Shown here: positions 19,236-28,376 of the stretch, in pieces | Numbering within the stretch: position 1 is the first letter of the stretch | How the letters are laid out: the number at the start of each line of letters is the position of its first letter | Notes under the pieces: model-generated | Databases searched by the model: none | Told to the model about the DNA's origin: nothing | Seen by the model: the letters and a program-made list of their open reading frames with translations, nothing else | From: Leishmania martiniquensis | Taxonomy: Eukaryota > Euglenozoa > Kinetoplastea > Trypanosomatida > Trypanosomatidae | DNA length: 64,000 nt | Direction of reading: 5' to 3' | NCBI RefSeq assembly: GCF_017916325.1 | Contig: NC_090161.1 | Coordinates: forward strand, 186,001-250,000 | Program-made: the position numbers and the translations under genes

Positions 19236-22079
19236 CTAGTCACTGCGCACAAGCTGTACACTCTTGCGCATCTTCGTCACGCGAACAGAGCTGAGAGGCA
19301 TCAGCTCGCCGTCCGACATCGAGATGCCGCCGTCCACTTTGATATCCAGCGCGCGTGCTTTCACGTAGTTCACAAATTCAAGGTTTACGTGCGAGCCCGA
19401 GGCCAGGCCCATGAAGAGCTTCACCATCTCCATCCGGCCCCCGCGGCGCGTTCTGGGATCGATGCGGTAGTAGACTACGTCGATGGCGCCGTCCGACATA
19501 TGCGCCAGTGGCGCCATGACCATATCCTGTGCGACATTCCGCACGTTGCACATGAGCGCCATGCAGAACTCACCGCGGATGGTCACCCATGGCAGCTGCT
19601 CATCATCGAAGTCCACGACGTCCTCGTCGAGCAGCTCCCGGTCCGTGTAGGAGGCGAGAACGGCGGCAGAACTGGTGGCACGCCCGCCGCCTTGGCTGGT
19701 GTTCGGAGTCGGGCCTGGTTGCGTCTCCTTGCCTTGCGTCGAGGAAGAGAGCGAAGACGCGTCGCAGCGGGTGAAGCTGTACTTGTGACAGTGTGGGCAG
19801 TCTTCCCGAGCCGTGCAGGGCGGAAACTCTTCCGTTGATGGCATCTTGCTGTGCGTGTGTAGCTTCTCCACCGTCTTCCCTGTCTTGCTCTCCCATGGCA
19901 GGTAGCGCAGGATACCCTTGTATCCTTTGAGGCCACGCAGTATCACGTACCCTCCATACACCTGGAAGCGGGCATTGCCCATCCACCGCAACGTCTCCGA
20001 GCCGTGGTCGATGTCGTTCGCGACCCCAAACGAGAGGGACATGAAGGCGACACGGCTGTGTAGCTCTGGCATCCGCGTCAGGCAGCTGACAGCGTCGCGG
20101 TAGACGCTCGAACCGTCCCTCAGGAATGGCGATGTAGGTTTGACTGCCGTCAGCGTTCGGGGAGGCAGCCGCTCCTCCTCCGCCAGCCGCGACCGCTCCC
20201 GCAACTCCGCCGCCTTGTCCTCTTGGTATTGCGAGAACTGGCGATTCGCCGCATCGAGCCGCTTCGTGCTCATGCGGCCTCGGTGGTACGCCAGCATATC
20301 CTCATTCGGCGTGAAGTTCATCATGAGCAGGTCCATGTGTACCGTCGTCAGGTGCACCAGCGATAGTGCGGCCTCGGCGACGGAAAGAACGTCGAGGCAT
20401 TTCGCGAGGCCGCAGGCGCTTCCTGTCGCCACCGTCGCAACGAGCGGCATCAGCGCGTCCCAGCCATACTGCACGAGGCAGCTGGCAAGCCGATGAGCCT
20501 CTCGAGCCGCCGTCTCCACCGACGACTTCACCCCGTTGCCACCGTGCTCGTGACGCTTGTTCTCCTCCCAACCTGACATAAGAAAGGGTGGATGAGAGCC
20601 CGCGCGGATCTCGCAGAGGAGCGCCGCTTTGCTGATGTTTGTCGACTTGCTTGGCAGCGCCGTCTCCGGTTCCTCCAACAGCGCAGGGAGGGACTGCGCA
20701 TCTGCGCTGCCGCAGACGCCATCGTTGCACAGATGCAAGGACGCGCTGGGCGAGACGATGGGCGTGTCCCTCGTGTTCACCTCGTCTGCTACACTGCGCA
20801 GCCAGCGCAGGAGCGCCAGCTTACGGCGGTGCAAGCCGTTCACGGCCTCGTGAATCATTCCGTCCCCACCGACAACAGCGATGACGGTCTCGCTGCTCAT
20901 CGGGTTCTCTAGGCTTGCCACGTAGTCCTCACACTCGTGCGCGCGGCGAGTCACGTAGGCCTGGTATGTGTGGCGGCTGAAGTGCAGTAGAGGAAGGACC
21001 TGCTTATCAAATATGTACTCGCCCTTCCCCTTGCCTGACTTGGCGCTAACGAAGGCAACGATGTGCTTCGTGCCCTTCTGGTAGATGCGCTGCACCACCT
21101 TTGAGACGAGGCACTGCACCATCTCGGCAGGGCCGCTCGACTGGAACTCCAGCGTGTGGATAGACGGGTGATGTTTGTTGCGCTGCTGAACGTAGTGAAC
21201 GTAGTAACGGATGCCCAGTGCCGTGGTGGACAACGGGGAGGCGGTGGTACACATGCAAGACTGCGATGGGGTCCGTGTGATAGGGTGCCCTCCCTGACAC
21301 CCCACCGAAGAGGAGGCCGTGTTCACACGGGAGTGGGAGAACACCAGTGCCTCGTTGTCCTCACCAGCGCCGGTGGGGAAAGTACAGAGGACACTCCCCG
21401 CACCACGGCCGTTCTCCGCAAAAACAAGCTTGATCGTGTCGTCGTTCGCCTGACGTGCTCGCTGCCGCGCGTCTCGTTCGGCCGCCGTTTCGATGTTGAT
21501 GATAAAATGCAGCGGAATGTTGAGAACGGTGCGCGTTCTGCCGCTACTCAACACGCGCGTCATACGGAAGGTGCCACAGCTCGGTGAGTAGGCCAGGGTG
21601 CAGGTCTTGCCCTTGTTGAGAACAACAGCCTCCATATGCTCAGCCACGGGGGGAGGGGTGCCGAGGTTTCGGGCATATCGATCAGGCATACGAGGGTGTG
21701 GCTGCTGTTGCGGAAGCTCCATCGACCCGACGGGTGCTGCAGTGCCGCCATCCGCAGCGCTGCGGTCTTCTGGGCTCAGGAGCTTGGCGACACTCACGTT
21801 GGTGGCATCGGAGGAGGATGGATAGTCCGCTGCACCGCGCGATGACGCGCACTTGGAGCGGCACGGCAGCGCGGAAGCTCCCGAGTTGGGGTGTAAGAGG
21901 GCGGAAGATGGCATCGCCTGCTCGTTGCTGTCGATGTACACATCTTTCGCGACTTCATAAGGCTTCATCAGGGGCGGCGAAACTGTCGGCAGAGACGAGG
22001 CATGTGCAGAAGAGTGATATGCGTGGCGGCGCGTGGAGGACTGTGGGCTCGGCGCGGTACTGGCAGCGAGAGAGGACAT
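19236..22079 (-). CDS. SK: Sphingosine kinase
   Basis: A 947-residue lipid kinase that phosphorylates sphingoid bases to sphingosine-1-phosphate. The catalytic domain is split. The first block contains KHIVAFVSAKSGKGKGEYIF, where SGKGKG fits the first nucleotide-binding loop of the family, and VIAVVGGDGMIHEAVNGL, with the hallmark GGDG at about residues 404-407. The second block, near the C-terminus, contains GEFCMALMCNVRNVAQDMVMAP and then HMSDGAIDVVYYR and KVDGGISMSDGELM. Between them lie about 350 residues, including Ser-rich linkers and a cysteine/histidine cluster (CTAREDCPHCHKYSFTRC) that could bind metal. The N-terminal 120 residues are Ser/Pro-rich and probably disordered. A plausible PH-like region precedes the kinase (LAYSPSCGTFRMTRVL). 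This gene is known in L. major as a large, single, cytosolic sphingosine kinase important for sphingosine detoxification and virulence. The start ATG is unambiguous. Confidence 0.92.
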   Translation of the reverse strand: MSSLAASTAPSPQSSTRRHAYHSSAHASSLPTVSPPLMKPYEVAKDVYIDSNEQAMPSSALLHPNSGASALPCRSKCASSRGAADYPSSSDATNVSVAKLLSPEDRSAADGGTAAPVGSMELPQQQPHPRMPDRYARNLGTPPPVAEHMEAVVLNKGKTCTLAYSPSCGTFRMTRVLSSGRTRTVLNIPLHFIINIETAAERDARQRARQANDDTIKLVFAENGRGAGSVLCTFPTGAGEDNEALVFSHSRVNTASSSVGCQGGHPITRTPSQSCMCTTASPLSTTALGIRYYVHYVQQRNKHHPSIHTLEFQSSGPAEMVQCLVSKVVQRIYQKGTKHIVAFVSAKSGKGKGEYIFDKQVLPLLHFSRHTYQAYVTRRAHECEDYVASLENPMSSETVIAVVGGDGMIHEAVNGLHRRKLALLRWLRSVADEVNTRDTPIVSPSASLHLCNDGVCGSADAQSLPALLEEPETALPSKSTNISKAALLCEIRAGSHPPFLMSGWEENKRHEHGGNGVKSSVETAAREAHRLASCLVQYGWDALMPLVATVATGSACGLAKCLDVLSVAEAALSLVHLTTVHMDLLMMNFTPNEDMLAYHRGRMSTKRLDAANRQFSQYQEDKAAELRERSRLAEEERLPPRTLTAVKPTSPFLRDGSSVYRDAVSCLTRMPELHSRVAFMSLSFGVANDIDHGSETLRWMGNARFQVYGGYVILRGLKGYKGILRYLPWESKTGKTVEKLHTHSKMPSTEEFPPCTAREDCPHCHKYSFTRCDASSLSSSTQGKETQPGPTPNTSQGGGRATSSAAVLASYTDRELLDEDVVDFDDEQLPWVTIRGEFCMALMCNVRNVAQDMVMAPLAHMSDGAIDVVYYRIDPRTRRGGRMEMVKLFMGLASGSHVNLEFVNYVKARALDIKVDGGISMSDGELMPLSSVRVTKMRKSVQLVRSD

Positions 22080-24133
22080 GGCTCAATGCGAAGCCTTTTC
22101 TCTACTTGCGGCACGTAAGGGCAGGGCGTGAGTGAGGGTCGAAAAGCCCTAGCAGTCGTCAAAGACTTGCAGGAAAAAGAGGAGGGGAGAAGAGCACAAA
22201 GGGAGAGAAGAGAGGGGGGCGCGCAAGCGGGAGTGTCCACTACAGCGACAGACAGGCACGAAGAGACAGACAGCCGACACAATTACCGCGCCCGAGAAGT
22301 CGAGCAAACGAGAGGATGGGGGCACGTCAGGGAACTTTCCGAGGAGCTAAGCCAAACGGAAGCTAAAAAAAAAGAGAGAAGGGGGGGCGAAAGCACCAAA
22401 ATTGTGTCTGCGTCGTGGCCACACGCCCGCACACGCGCACACAGACAGACAGATTTGTCGATGTTTCCGTTGGCAGAATACCCAAACAGCTGAGAAAAGG
22501 AGAAGCCGTGGATGTGACGCGGCAGTCCGATTGGGATCGACGGAGAGGCGGGACACACGTGTTGAGTGAGGCTGAAGAGAGAGGGAGGGGGAGGGCAGTT
22601 CCTTGGCTCAGAGAGGAAAACCACAGCACAAAAAAAGAGGAAACGGAAGAAGAGGGAGAGACGTGTCCCTATACCCCAGCGCCTTCACCTGCTTGAATGC
22701 GTACGGGAGAAGAGAGGTGCGCACCACCTAACGCTAATCAACGCCGTCTCGCCCTCAGACGTGTGCGACGGCTTGCACGCAGCTGGCCCCCTCCGCCCTA
22801 CCTGTGGTATCGATGGGTGTGTTTAATATGGAATCGTGTATTTGTGTGTCAGGGGGTGGGGGGAGGGTTGCTCGTGTGAATCTGTTGAAGAACTGAAACG
22901 AGCGCACTAACCGTGATGCGCACACACATACACAGATAATCACGTGCATGCCCGGTAGAGACACAGAAGCAAAAGCAAAAGGGGGCATGAGCGGTGCGCA
23001 GCATGTGTGTGCGTGTGTGTTGTGGGGGTGAGCGGGTGTGTCGGTATACGAGACGAGAACAGCGTCCCACGCGCGCGCGCGCGATGTGACGCGCCGGTGC
23101 GTATGGGCCGAGTAAGGGGCACATAAGGTCATTTACATGTGTGCGTCGAGATGCATAAAAAAGGGAAGGAGAGAGTCAAGGGAAGTGAAAACGCTAAACA
23201 AAACGGCATTTTTTTTTCGCTCGCTTCGCCCTGATGCATCAATGCGGCAGCGCGCCGTGTGAGTGCGACTCGCAGAGTTCGCTCAGGCATAAAGACGGTG
23301 CCACCGAGCTTCAGCTCTCGCCAACACCTTTCCCGCTCCACCAGTGCACAGCTTGAGGGAGCCATTGCGCGCCACCGCCACGGTAAACTAGCAGTCGAAC
23401 GCATGCACATTTCCTGCTGCGGCCCCAGCCGCCGCACCTCATCCCGCAGGACGCCCTCCGCCGGTCTCGCCAAAATGACCGGCGCTGGGTGCAACACGTG
23501 AAACGGGAAGAGAGAACGGTGAAAGTGGGGGGAGTAGCGATGAGGAGGAAGCAGAGGCGGCCATGGCACGCCCCCTTCGCATAGGTTCAACGGTGCCGCC
23601 GCATGGAGGCTGGCGTGACTGCGGTCGCCACTTCTCTATTTGTTTGGCACGTCCACATGGCACTGCGCTATCCACAGCGACAGCAGCCGCGCGGCGGATT
23701 GAACAAAGGGAAATAACAAAAACGGGGCAGAGGGCGAGACAGACAGAGGAGGAATCCCAACAGCGGGAAGAAGGGGAGGGGAGGGAAGTGGCGCGAGAGC
23801 GCCGCTTCCGCCTCCCGCTGAGCCGCGAACCCATCCGTACAGCCCCCTCCACCCGCCCGCTGCCTTCACTGATGTGTGCCCGGCGCCCTCCTCATAAAGG
23901 GTAATGAACATCGAATATGCCAGTGGGAAAGGGGATGGGAAAAAGACAGGAGAGGAGCCCAGCGCCAGAGAAAGAGGTGAAGATGGGCACGCGCACCGGA
24001 AACGTACGCGCGCCACGTGGCTTTCCTCCTCAGAGACGTGCCACCTCACCGTGGTATACAACACGCCGCACCACCACCAGCAGTGGTGCCACTGCCCCGG
24101 CAGTCTGAGCACGAGCACAGAAAATCCTCGGTG
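22080..24133. other. Spacer between the trypsin/ARM gene and sphingosine kinase
   Basis: About 2.05 kb. It is mostly purine-rich with GT/CA runs (near 22990-23040) and a CG-alternating run (23071-23082). One stretch (23230-23510) is less repetitive and is annotated separately as a doubtful small gene. Otherwise nothing was recognised. Confidence 0.5.
23129..23410 (-). CDS. Doubtful small ORF (93 aa)
   Basis: From an ATG at 23408-23410 a 93-residue frame can be read. Its first two thirds (to about QGEASEKK) have varied, charged composition unlike the surrounding low-complexity spacer. The last third is a hydrophobic, pyrimidine-encoded tail that looks like untranslated sequence. The open frame extends about 20 more sensible codons upstream without an ATG. 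A pyrimidine tract ending in CACCCAG (about 23490) would be a good splice acceptor for it. Third-codon GC is only moderate. No family recognised. It may equally be an ordinary UTR. Confidence 0.2.
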   Translation of the reverse strand: MCMRSTASLPWRWRAMAPSSCALVERERCWRELKLGGTVFMPERTLRVALTRRAAALMHQGEASEKKMPFCLAFSLPLTLSFPFLCISTHTCK

Positions 24134-27100
24134 TCAGCTGTAGCACAGAAGCAGTCGCTCGACAGCCTCCGCCTTCGCCACAAGTTCACTAGAGGAATTT
24201 AGCTCGTGTCGCACGCGCTTGCAGATGGCCAACAAGTCGGCTGTGTTCTCACAGAAAGAGGGCAACGGCGACGGCAGTGATGGGGCTGAGAAGTGTGTCC
24301 TTGGAGTCACTAGCGGAGAGCGAGGATCGACAAGGTCGCGGCCTTCGATGGCCGGTGACATCGCTGCGCCGCGAGGAAGCGGTAATAGCCCCCATGTGAG
24401 CAACACACGGAGTGTCTCAAGGCAGCGCATCAGCACCACCTCCGGCCGCCCGCGGTGCGCTGTGAGGCTGCTCTTCGGGTCCAGCGCAGCCTTGCAGACG
24501 TCCATGACCGCGCGCACAAGGCACCCATCTGTGTCACGCCGCACGGCGTCGCACAGGAAGAAAAAGCTGACCTCGTGGGGGTCAGCCGAGATAGTGTTGG
24601 GCGAAGGAGGCGACAACCGAGTGAGATGCCCACCACCACCGCGACGGGCGTGGCCACCGTCTTCGGAGGAAGCCGCATTGCTGGGGGTGCCAGCCTTTCC
24701 GTCTCCCCTTCGCTCTCGGAACGGCAACGCTGGTGGCGTTTCGGGAGACCGCGTGCCTGGGTACCTCTTGAAAAGGGGCGTGGACGTCACCTGCAGCATG
24801 TTTGGAGGCGGCGGCGCCTCTGTTGCAGAGAAGCACTGCACAAAGGCGCAAAAGACGTGCGCGAACCCCTCCATGAGAAATGCATCGCCGCCGTTGTCGC
24901 GGCTGAGCTGCAGCAGAAGCGTAAGGAAGTCGTCCACCAAGAACAGTGTGGTGGTACGTGAAGTGGCCATGAGGAGGTTCGCAATGAGGTCGCAGGTCCA
25001 GCGGACGAGGCAGTTGTTCTGCGATCGCCGAGCAGCTGCCTCGCGCTTGACGGTGCCGTGGACGCGGAGGACGTTTACCAGCAGCTGAGGGGCACTGCTG
25101 TGTACCATGGCCACCGCGGATGCCGCCGCGGACGGGCACGACACGTCAGTGGCACAGAGCAGCGCGTAAACCCCCCACTGTAGCACTGTCTGCTGATGTA
25201 CGTACTCCTTCATAATCTCCATCACTGTCGCTACGCCGTCGAGATGCAGGAACATGGCCAAGTTGTGCTCGTACAGGCAGATGCGACACAGAGCCGCCAG
25301 GGCGCTCGCGACAACCTGCTCCTCTTGCGGATACATGTCGATGGCCTCGAGGATGGCGCCTACGCCGCCGATGGCAGCCATGTGCTCCAGCTCATCCCTG
25401 TACTTGAGCTGCGCCAGGCTCTCTAGCGTGATCTTCACGAGCGGAAGACTGTGGGAAAAGGCGTACAGTATGTGCGGAAGACTTTCCGCTCCATCAAAGA
25501 ATTCTGCGAAGACCTCTTCGAAACCTGGCGCACCGTGTGCAAGGGGCTTGGAGGGCGGCGAGAGGGGAAGCACTGCCGCAGCGGCGGCGTTGGCTGGAGT
25601 GGAGAGCTCCTTGGCAGGGCGGGTGCTCTTGCAGGGAGCGCCGTCGCTGTGGTCGCTGGACATATGGCGAAGCGTACGTCGACTGTCTAAACGGGATGTA
25701 GTAGCCAATGGGTGAGCTGAAGCCGTGCAAGGGGTGTCCGCGGCGAGGCAGCCCTCAGTTCGGGAAAGCGCCAGACGTTGCGAGCCGGGCGATAGTGCCG
25801 GCAGGCGGCTACTCAGCGAGCCACGATCCCCTCCGTCGGCGATGTCACCGGCCGTCGCGACGCCAGCGCAGTGCAGAGACGCGGAGTGACTGTGTTTTGG
25901 GAGCGTCTGCCCACTCTTCCGCCTGAAAACTCCTGGTGGGCGTGGGATGGTCATCACAGAGGATGCAGTGTCGTCAGGGCGCGCAAGTAGCGCTCGCTTC
26001 TTAACCGTCTCCTCCGATATGGGAGAGTGGCACATGCCGAGCAGGTCCGAGTCAAACAAGTTTCGCACGATGGACCTCATGCGCAGGCAAAGGCTCTGGC
26101 CGTCGCGCTCGTGTTGCACCCCAATGAAGTCGCCTTGCACATTGAAGACGGGGCCGCCACTGCATGTCACCCCTCCAAACCTGGTCGACTCGTAGGTACA
26201 GTAGTCCGCGAAGACGTCGGCGACCTGCTGCACGCGGTACGCCCGCCGCCCGTCATTTACGTGCGTGATCATCACGTGCACGTCCCCGACCTTAATCTCG
26301 GGAATCCGCGAGAGCAAGAGAGGGATGGGGAGTGGCTGGACCTGAAAGAGACTGTCTTGAGTGCCATTGGCATTCCTGCTCGCGACATCATTGCCGGCCT
26401 GGTTCAGCCGACGACCGCCAGCGGCGTGAGAAGCATCCGGTATGGCGCCGCCCTCTCCCCGTTGCTGAGTCCGCGCGCACTCGAAGGGCCGCTCCCGCAT
26501 CCTAGCCGCTTCCTTGCCCATTTCTGCCCCTCCTCCATGGTGAGGCTCGCTGCCCAAATGACTTGGCGCGAGACTATCCGCTCTGTTCCAGCGACTGCCT
26601 GACGACTGCGATGGGTTCAGCGGTGGCGGCAGCTCTGTTGGGTTGGCTGTGTCGCCGCACGTGGGGAAGGCTTCGCAGTACGTCAACGTGAACCCGATCT
26701 TCTCCGCCTCGTCCTCCTCAGACAAGTCAGCGGCTGCAGCGGCGTAGAGAAGGTAGTCTGGCTCATCGTCGAGTCGCGAGCAGCAAGCACGTGCAGCAGC
26801 GCCGGAGTCGTCGATGTCACCCTCGCGTTCCTTCTTCGGTGCGGCAACAGACGACACGAACCCCAGCGCGCTGCAGAGACCGACACGAACCGGCTTCGGT
26901 TCTCGACCTATGAGAGCGGTCGTGCCTATCATGGGCTGATCGAGGAAGCACACGGAGGCGCTGGCCGTGTCCTGCGGACTGCGAAACACATGCGAGGTGG
27001 TGAGCAACACACCGAGAGCTGGGGGGATCTTCGGCTGAGTGCTGCTGTGTGCGGCGCCAAGCTGCATACGCGTCGATGGTGAGTCACGTGTACTTCCGGT

Positions 27101-27412
27101 GACGTGGTGACCAGCGCCATAGCCGGCATTGCCCAGATGCGGTGCCCGCTGGGTAGAGGAGTCGCCGCTCCGGTGCGAGTGGGTGGAGCCATGGTTCAGG
27201 TTGGTGCCTTTGGTGCCAGTGGTACCCGAACGCTCGAGTGACGACGTATCGATCAGCTGCCCCCTGTTGTCCACCAACGAAATCAAGATGGCACTGCCAC
27301 GGCCCCCGCTGACGCGGCCGACCGCCTGGCTGAACTGCGCCACCTTTTCTACGGCGGACCACCCCTCCTGGGAGGCGCTGTAACGGGCCTTCCAGAGGCC
27401 ACCATGGGGCAT
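24134..27412 (-). CDS. Trypsin-like peptidase domain fused to armadillo-like repeats
   Basis: The protein has 1092 residues from the first ATG (MPHGGLWK); the longer open frame upstream starts only with GTG. The N-terminal part resembles a chymotrypsin-fold (trypsin-2) domain. GVLLTTSHVF carries a histidine at about 141 in the position of the catalytic His. VTCSGGPVFNVQGDFIGVQHE carries the nucleophile-like Ser at about 418 in a SGGP context, followed by the usual beta-hairpin. A long disordered, charged insertion (about 185-340) separates them. The catalytic Asp could not be assigned. After a Ser/Pro linker, residues about 650-1000 are helical and leucine-rich with armadillo-like repeats (GGVGAILEAIDMYPQ, VVASALAALCRICLYEHN, GVATVMEIMKEYVHQQ, QWGVYALLCA). 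No signal peptide. The combination suggests a scaffolded intracellular serine peptidase or a pseudo-peptidase. Family name not recognised. Confidence 0.78.
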   Translation of the reverse strand: MPHGGLWKARYSASQEGWSAVEKVAQFSQAVGRVSGGRGSAILISLVDNRGQLIDTSSLERSGTTGTKGTNLNHGSTHSHRSGDSSTQRAPHLGNAGYGAGHHVTGSTRDSPSTRMQLGAAHSSTQPKIPPALGVLLTTSHVFRSPQDTASASVCFLDQPMIGTTALIGREPKPVRVGLCSALGFVSSVAAPKKEREGDIDDSGAAARACCSRLDDEPDYLLYAAAAADLSEEDEAEKIGFTLTYCEAFPTCGDTANPTELPPPLNPSQSSGSRWNRADSLAPSHLGSEPHHGGGAEMGKEAARMRERPFECARTQQRGEGGAIPDASHAAGGRRLNQAGNDVASRNANGTQDSLFQVQPLPIPLLLSRIPEIKVGDVHVMITHVNDGRRAYRVQQVADVFADYCTYESTRFGGVTCSGGPVFNVQGDFIGVQHERDGQSLCLRMRSIVRNLFDSDLLGMCHSPISEETVKKRALLARPDDTASSVMTIPRPPGVFRRKSGQTLPKHSHSASLHCAGVATAGDIADGGDRGSLSSRLPALSPGSQRLALSRTEGCLAADTPCTASAHPLATTSRLDSRRTLRHMSSDHSDGAPCKSTRPAKELSTPANAAAAAVLPLSPPSKPLAHGAPGFEEVFAEFFDGAESLPHILYAFSHSLPLVKITLESLAQLKYRDELEHMAAIGGVGAILEAIDMYPQEEQVVASALAALCRICLYEHNLAMFLHLDGVATVMEIMKEYVHQQTVLQWGVYALLCATDVSCPSAAASAVAMVHSSAPQLLVNVLRVHGTVKREAAARRSQNNCLVRWTCDLIANLLMATSRTTTLFLVDDFLTLLLQLSRDNGGDAFLMEGFAHVFCAFVQCFSATEAPPPPNMLQVTSTPLFKRYPGTRSPETPPALPFRERRGDGKAGTPSNAASSEDGGHARRGGGGHLTRLSPPSPNTISADPHEVSFFFLCDAVRRDTDGCLVRAVMDVCKAALDPKSSLTAHRGRPEVVLMRCLETLRVLLTWGLLPLPRGAAMSPAIEGRDLVDPRSPLVTPRTHFSAPSLPSPLPSFCENTADLLAICKRVRHELNSSSELVAKAEAVERLLLCYS

Positions 27413-28376
27413 ACCCACGCGGGGCGGGGAACGAGTGGTGCAATCTTCTCTTGTGAGTGGCGCCAGAAGGAGGACATCAAACGTCGACAACACGGCTGTT
27501 CTCGTGGCTCCTGTATGGCGTTGCGTGTCCGCGAGGAGCGCAGCTGAGAGGGAGCTAGCGTGGGCGAGAGACAGAGTGTGGGGGCATAGACGGCTCTTGT
27601 CAACAAAGAGTAGTAGCACATGTCACGTCAGTGGGCGGCTGCGTGCACGACACGGAATCGTGAAAGGAAAGCAAGAGGAAGAGAGAGGGAAGAACATGGG
27701 TCGCCCTCGCAGGCTTTTTTGTGGGTACCCGTCGGCCTGAAATTCAGCGTAGTGACGAGGGCATCTTGCCTTTGCCTCGGGCTATACGCCGGTGCGCACA
27801 CTTGCCCCGCTGGCTAGCAGCAGCAGCAGCAGCAGCAGCAGCCTCGCTGAAGTCACCTGCAGCAGAGCAATTGTGCGTACGCTTGAGCTTGCGTCTGATT
27901 TGTGTGTGTGTGTGTGTGTATTGGCGTGGACTAATACGGAAGACAGCACCAAAATCTGAAGCGGCACCTTCCAGGCTCTACGGGGGAGACTCGGGAATCA
28001 GTTGTAGCGGCGCACCGGAGGGAGGAGTTGAGGAAGAGACAGAAGCACAGGCAAGGTCAGCTACAGGGACGAGGGAGCGGCGGCGACACGTATGCAGAAG
28101 ACCCTCGCACTAACCCAGAAATTTGTGACCCTGTACTGGCCTTTCTCTAAACCACCTCTCCCTTTTCCCCTTACCTGCACAGCCTATATGATGAGGCGTC
28201 ACTGCCTTCGGTCTTGCGCTAACCCCTTAGAAAGCTATTCCTCTCGTTGTCTGCTTGCGTGCCTCTCCTCCCGCGATTTCGGGCTCTGCCATGCCTGTGT
28301 AGCGGTGCAGTATAGGAGCCAAAGAAGTCCAGACGAACGTGGAGGTGGGCTGCGCCGACACCATCTCGTGGGAAAC
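27413..28376. other. Spacer between the RING protein gene and the trypsin/ARM gene
   Basis: About 0.96 kb with no supported gene. It holds a GCA/CAG triplet run (27816-27842), a GT repeat (27901-27918) and pyrimidine tracts at 28140-28175. Confidence 0.55.
27816..27842. repeat. (AGC)9 trinucleotide repeat
   Basis: Nine uninterrupted AGC units in an intergenic position, in the expected 5'UTR/spacer of the trypsin/ARM gene. Likely length-polymorphic between strains. Confidence 0.9.
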
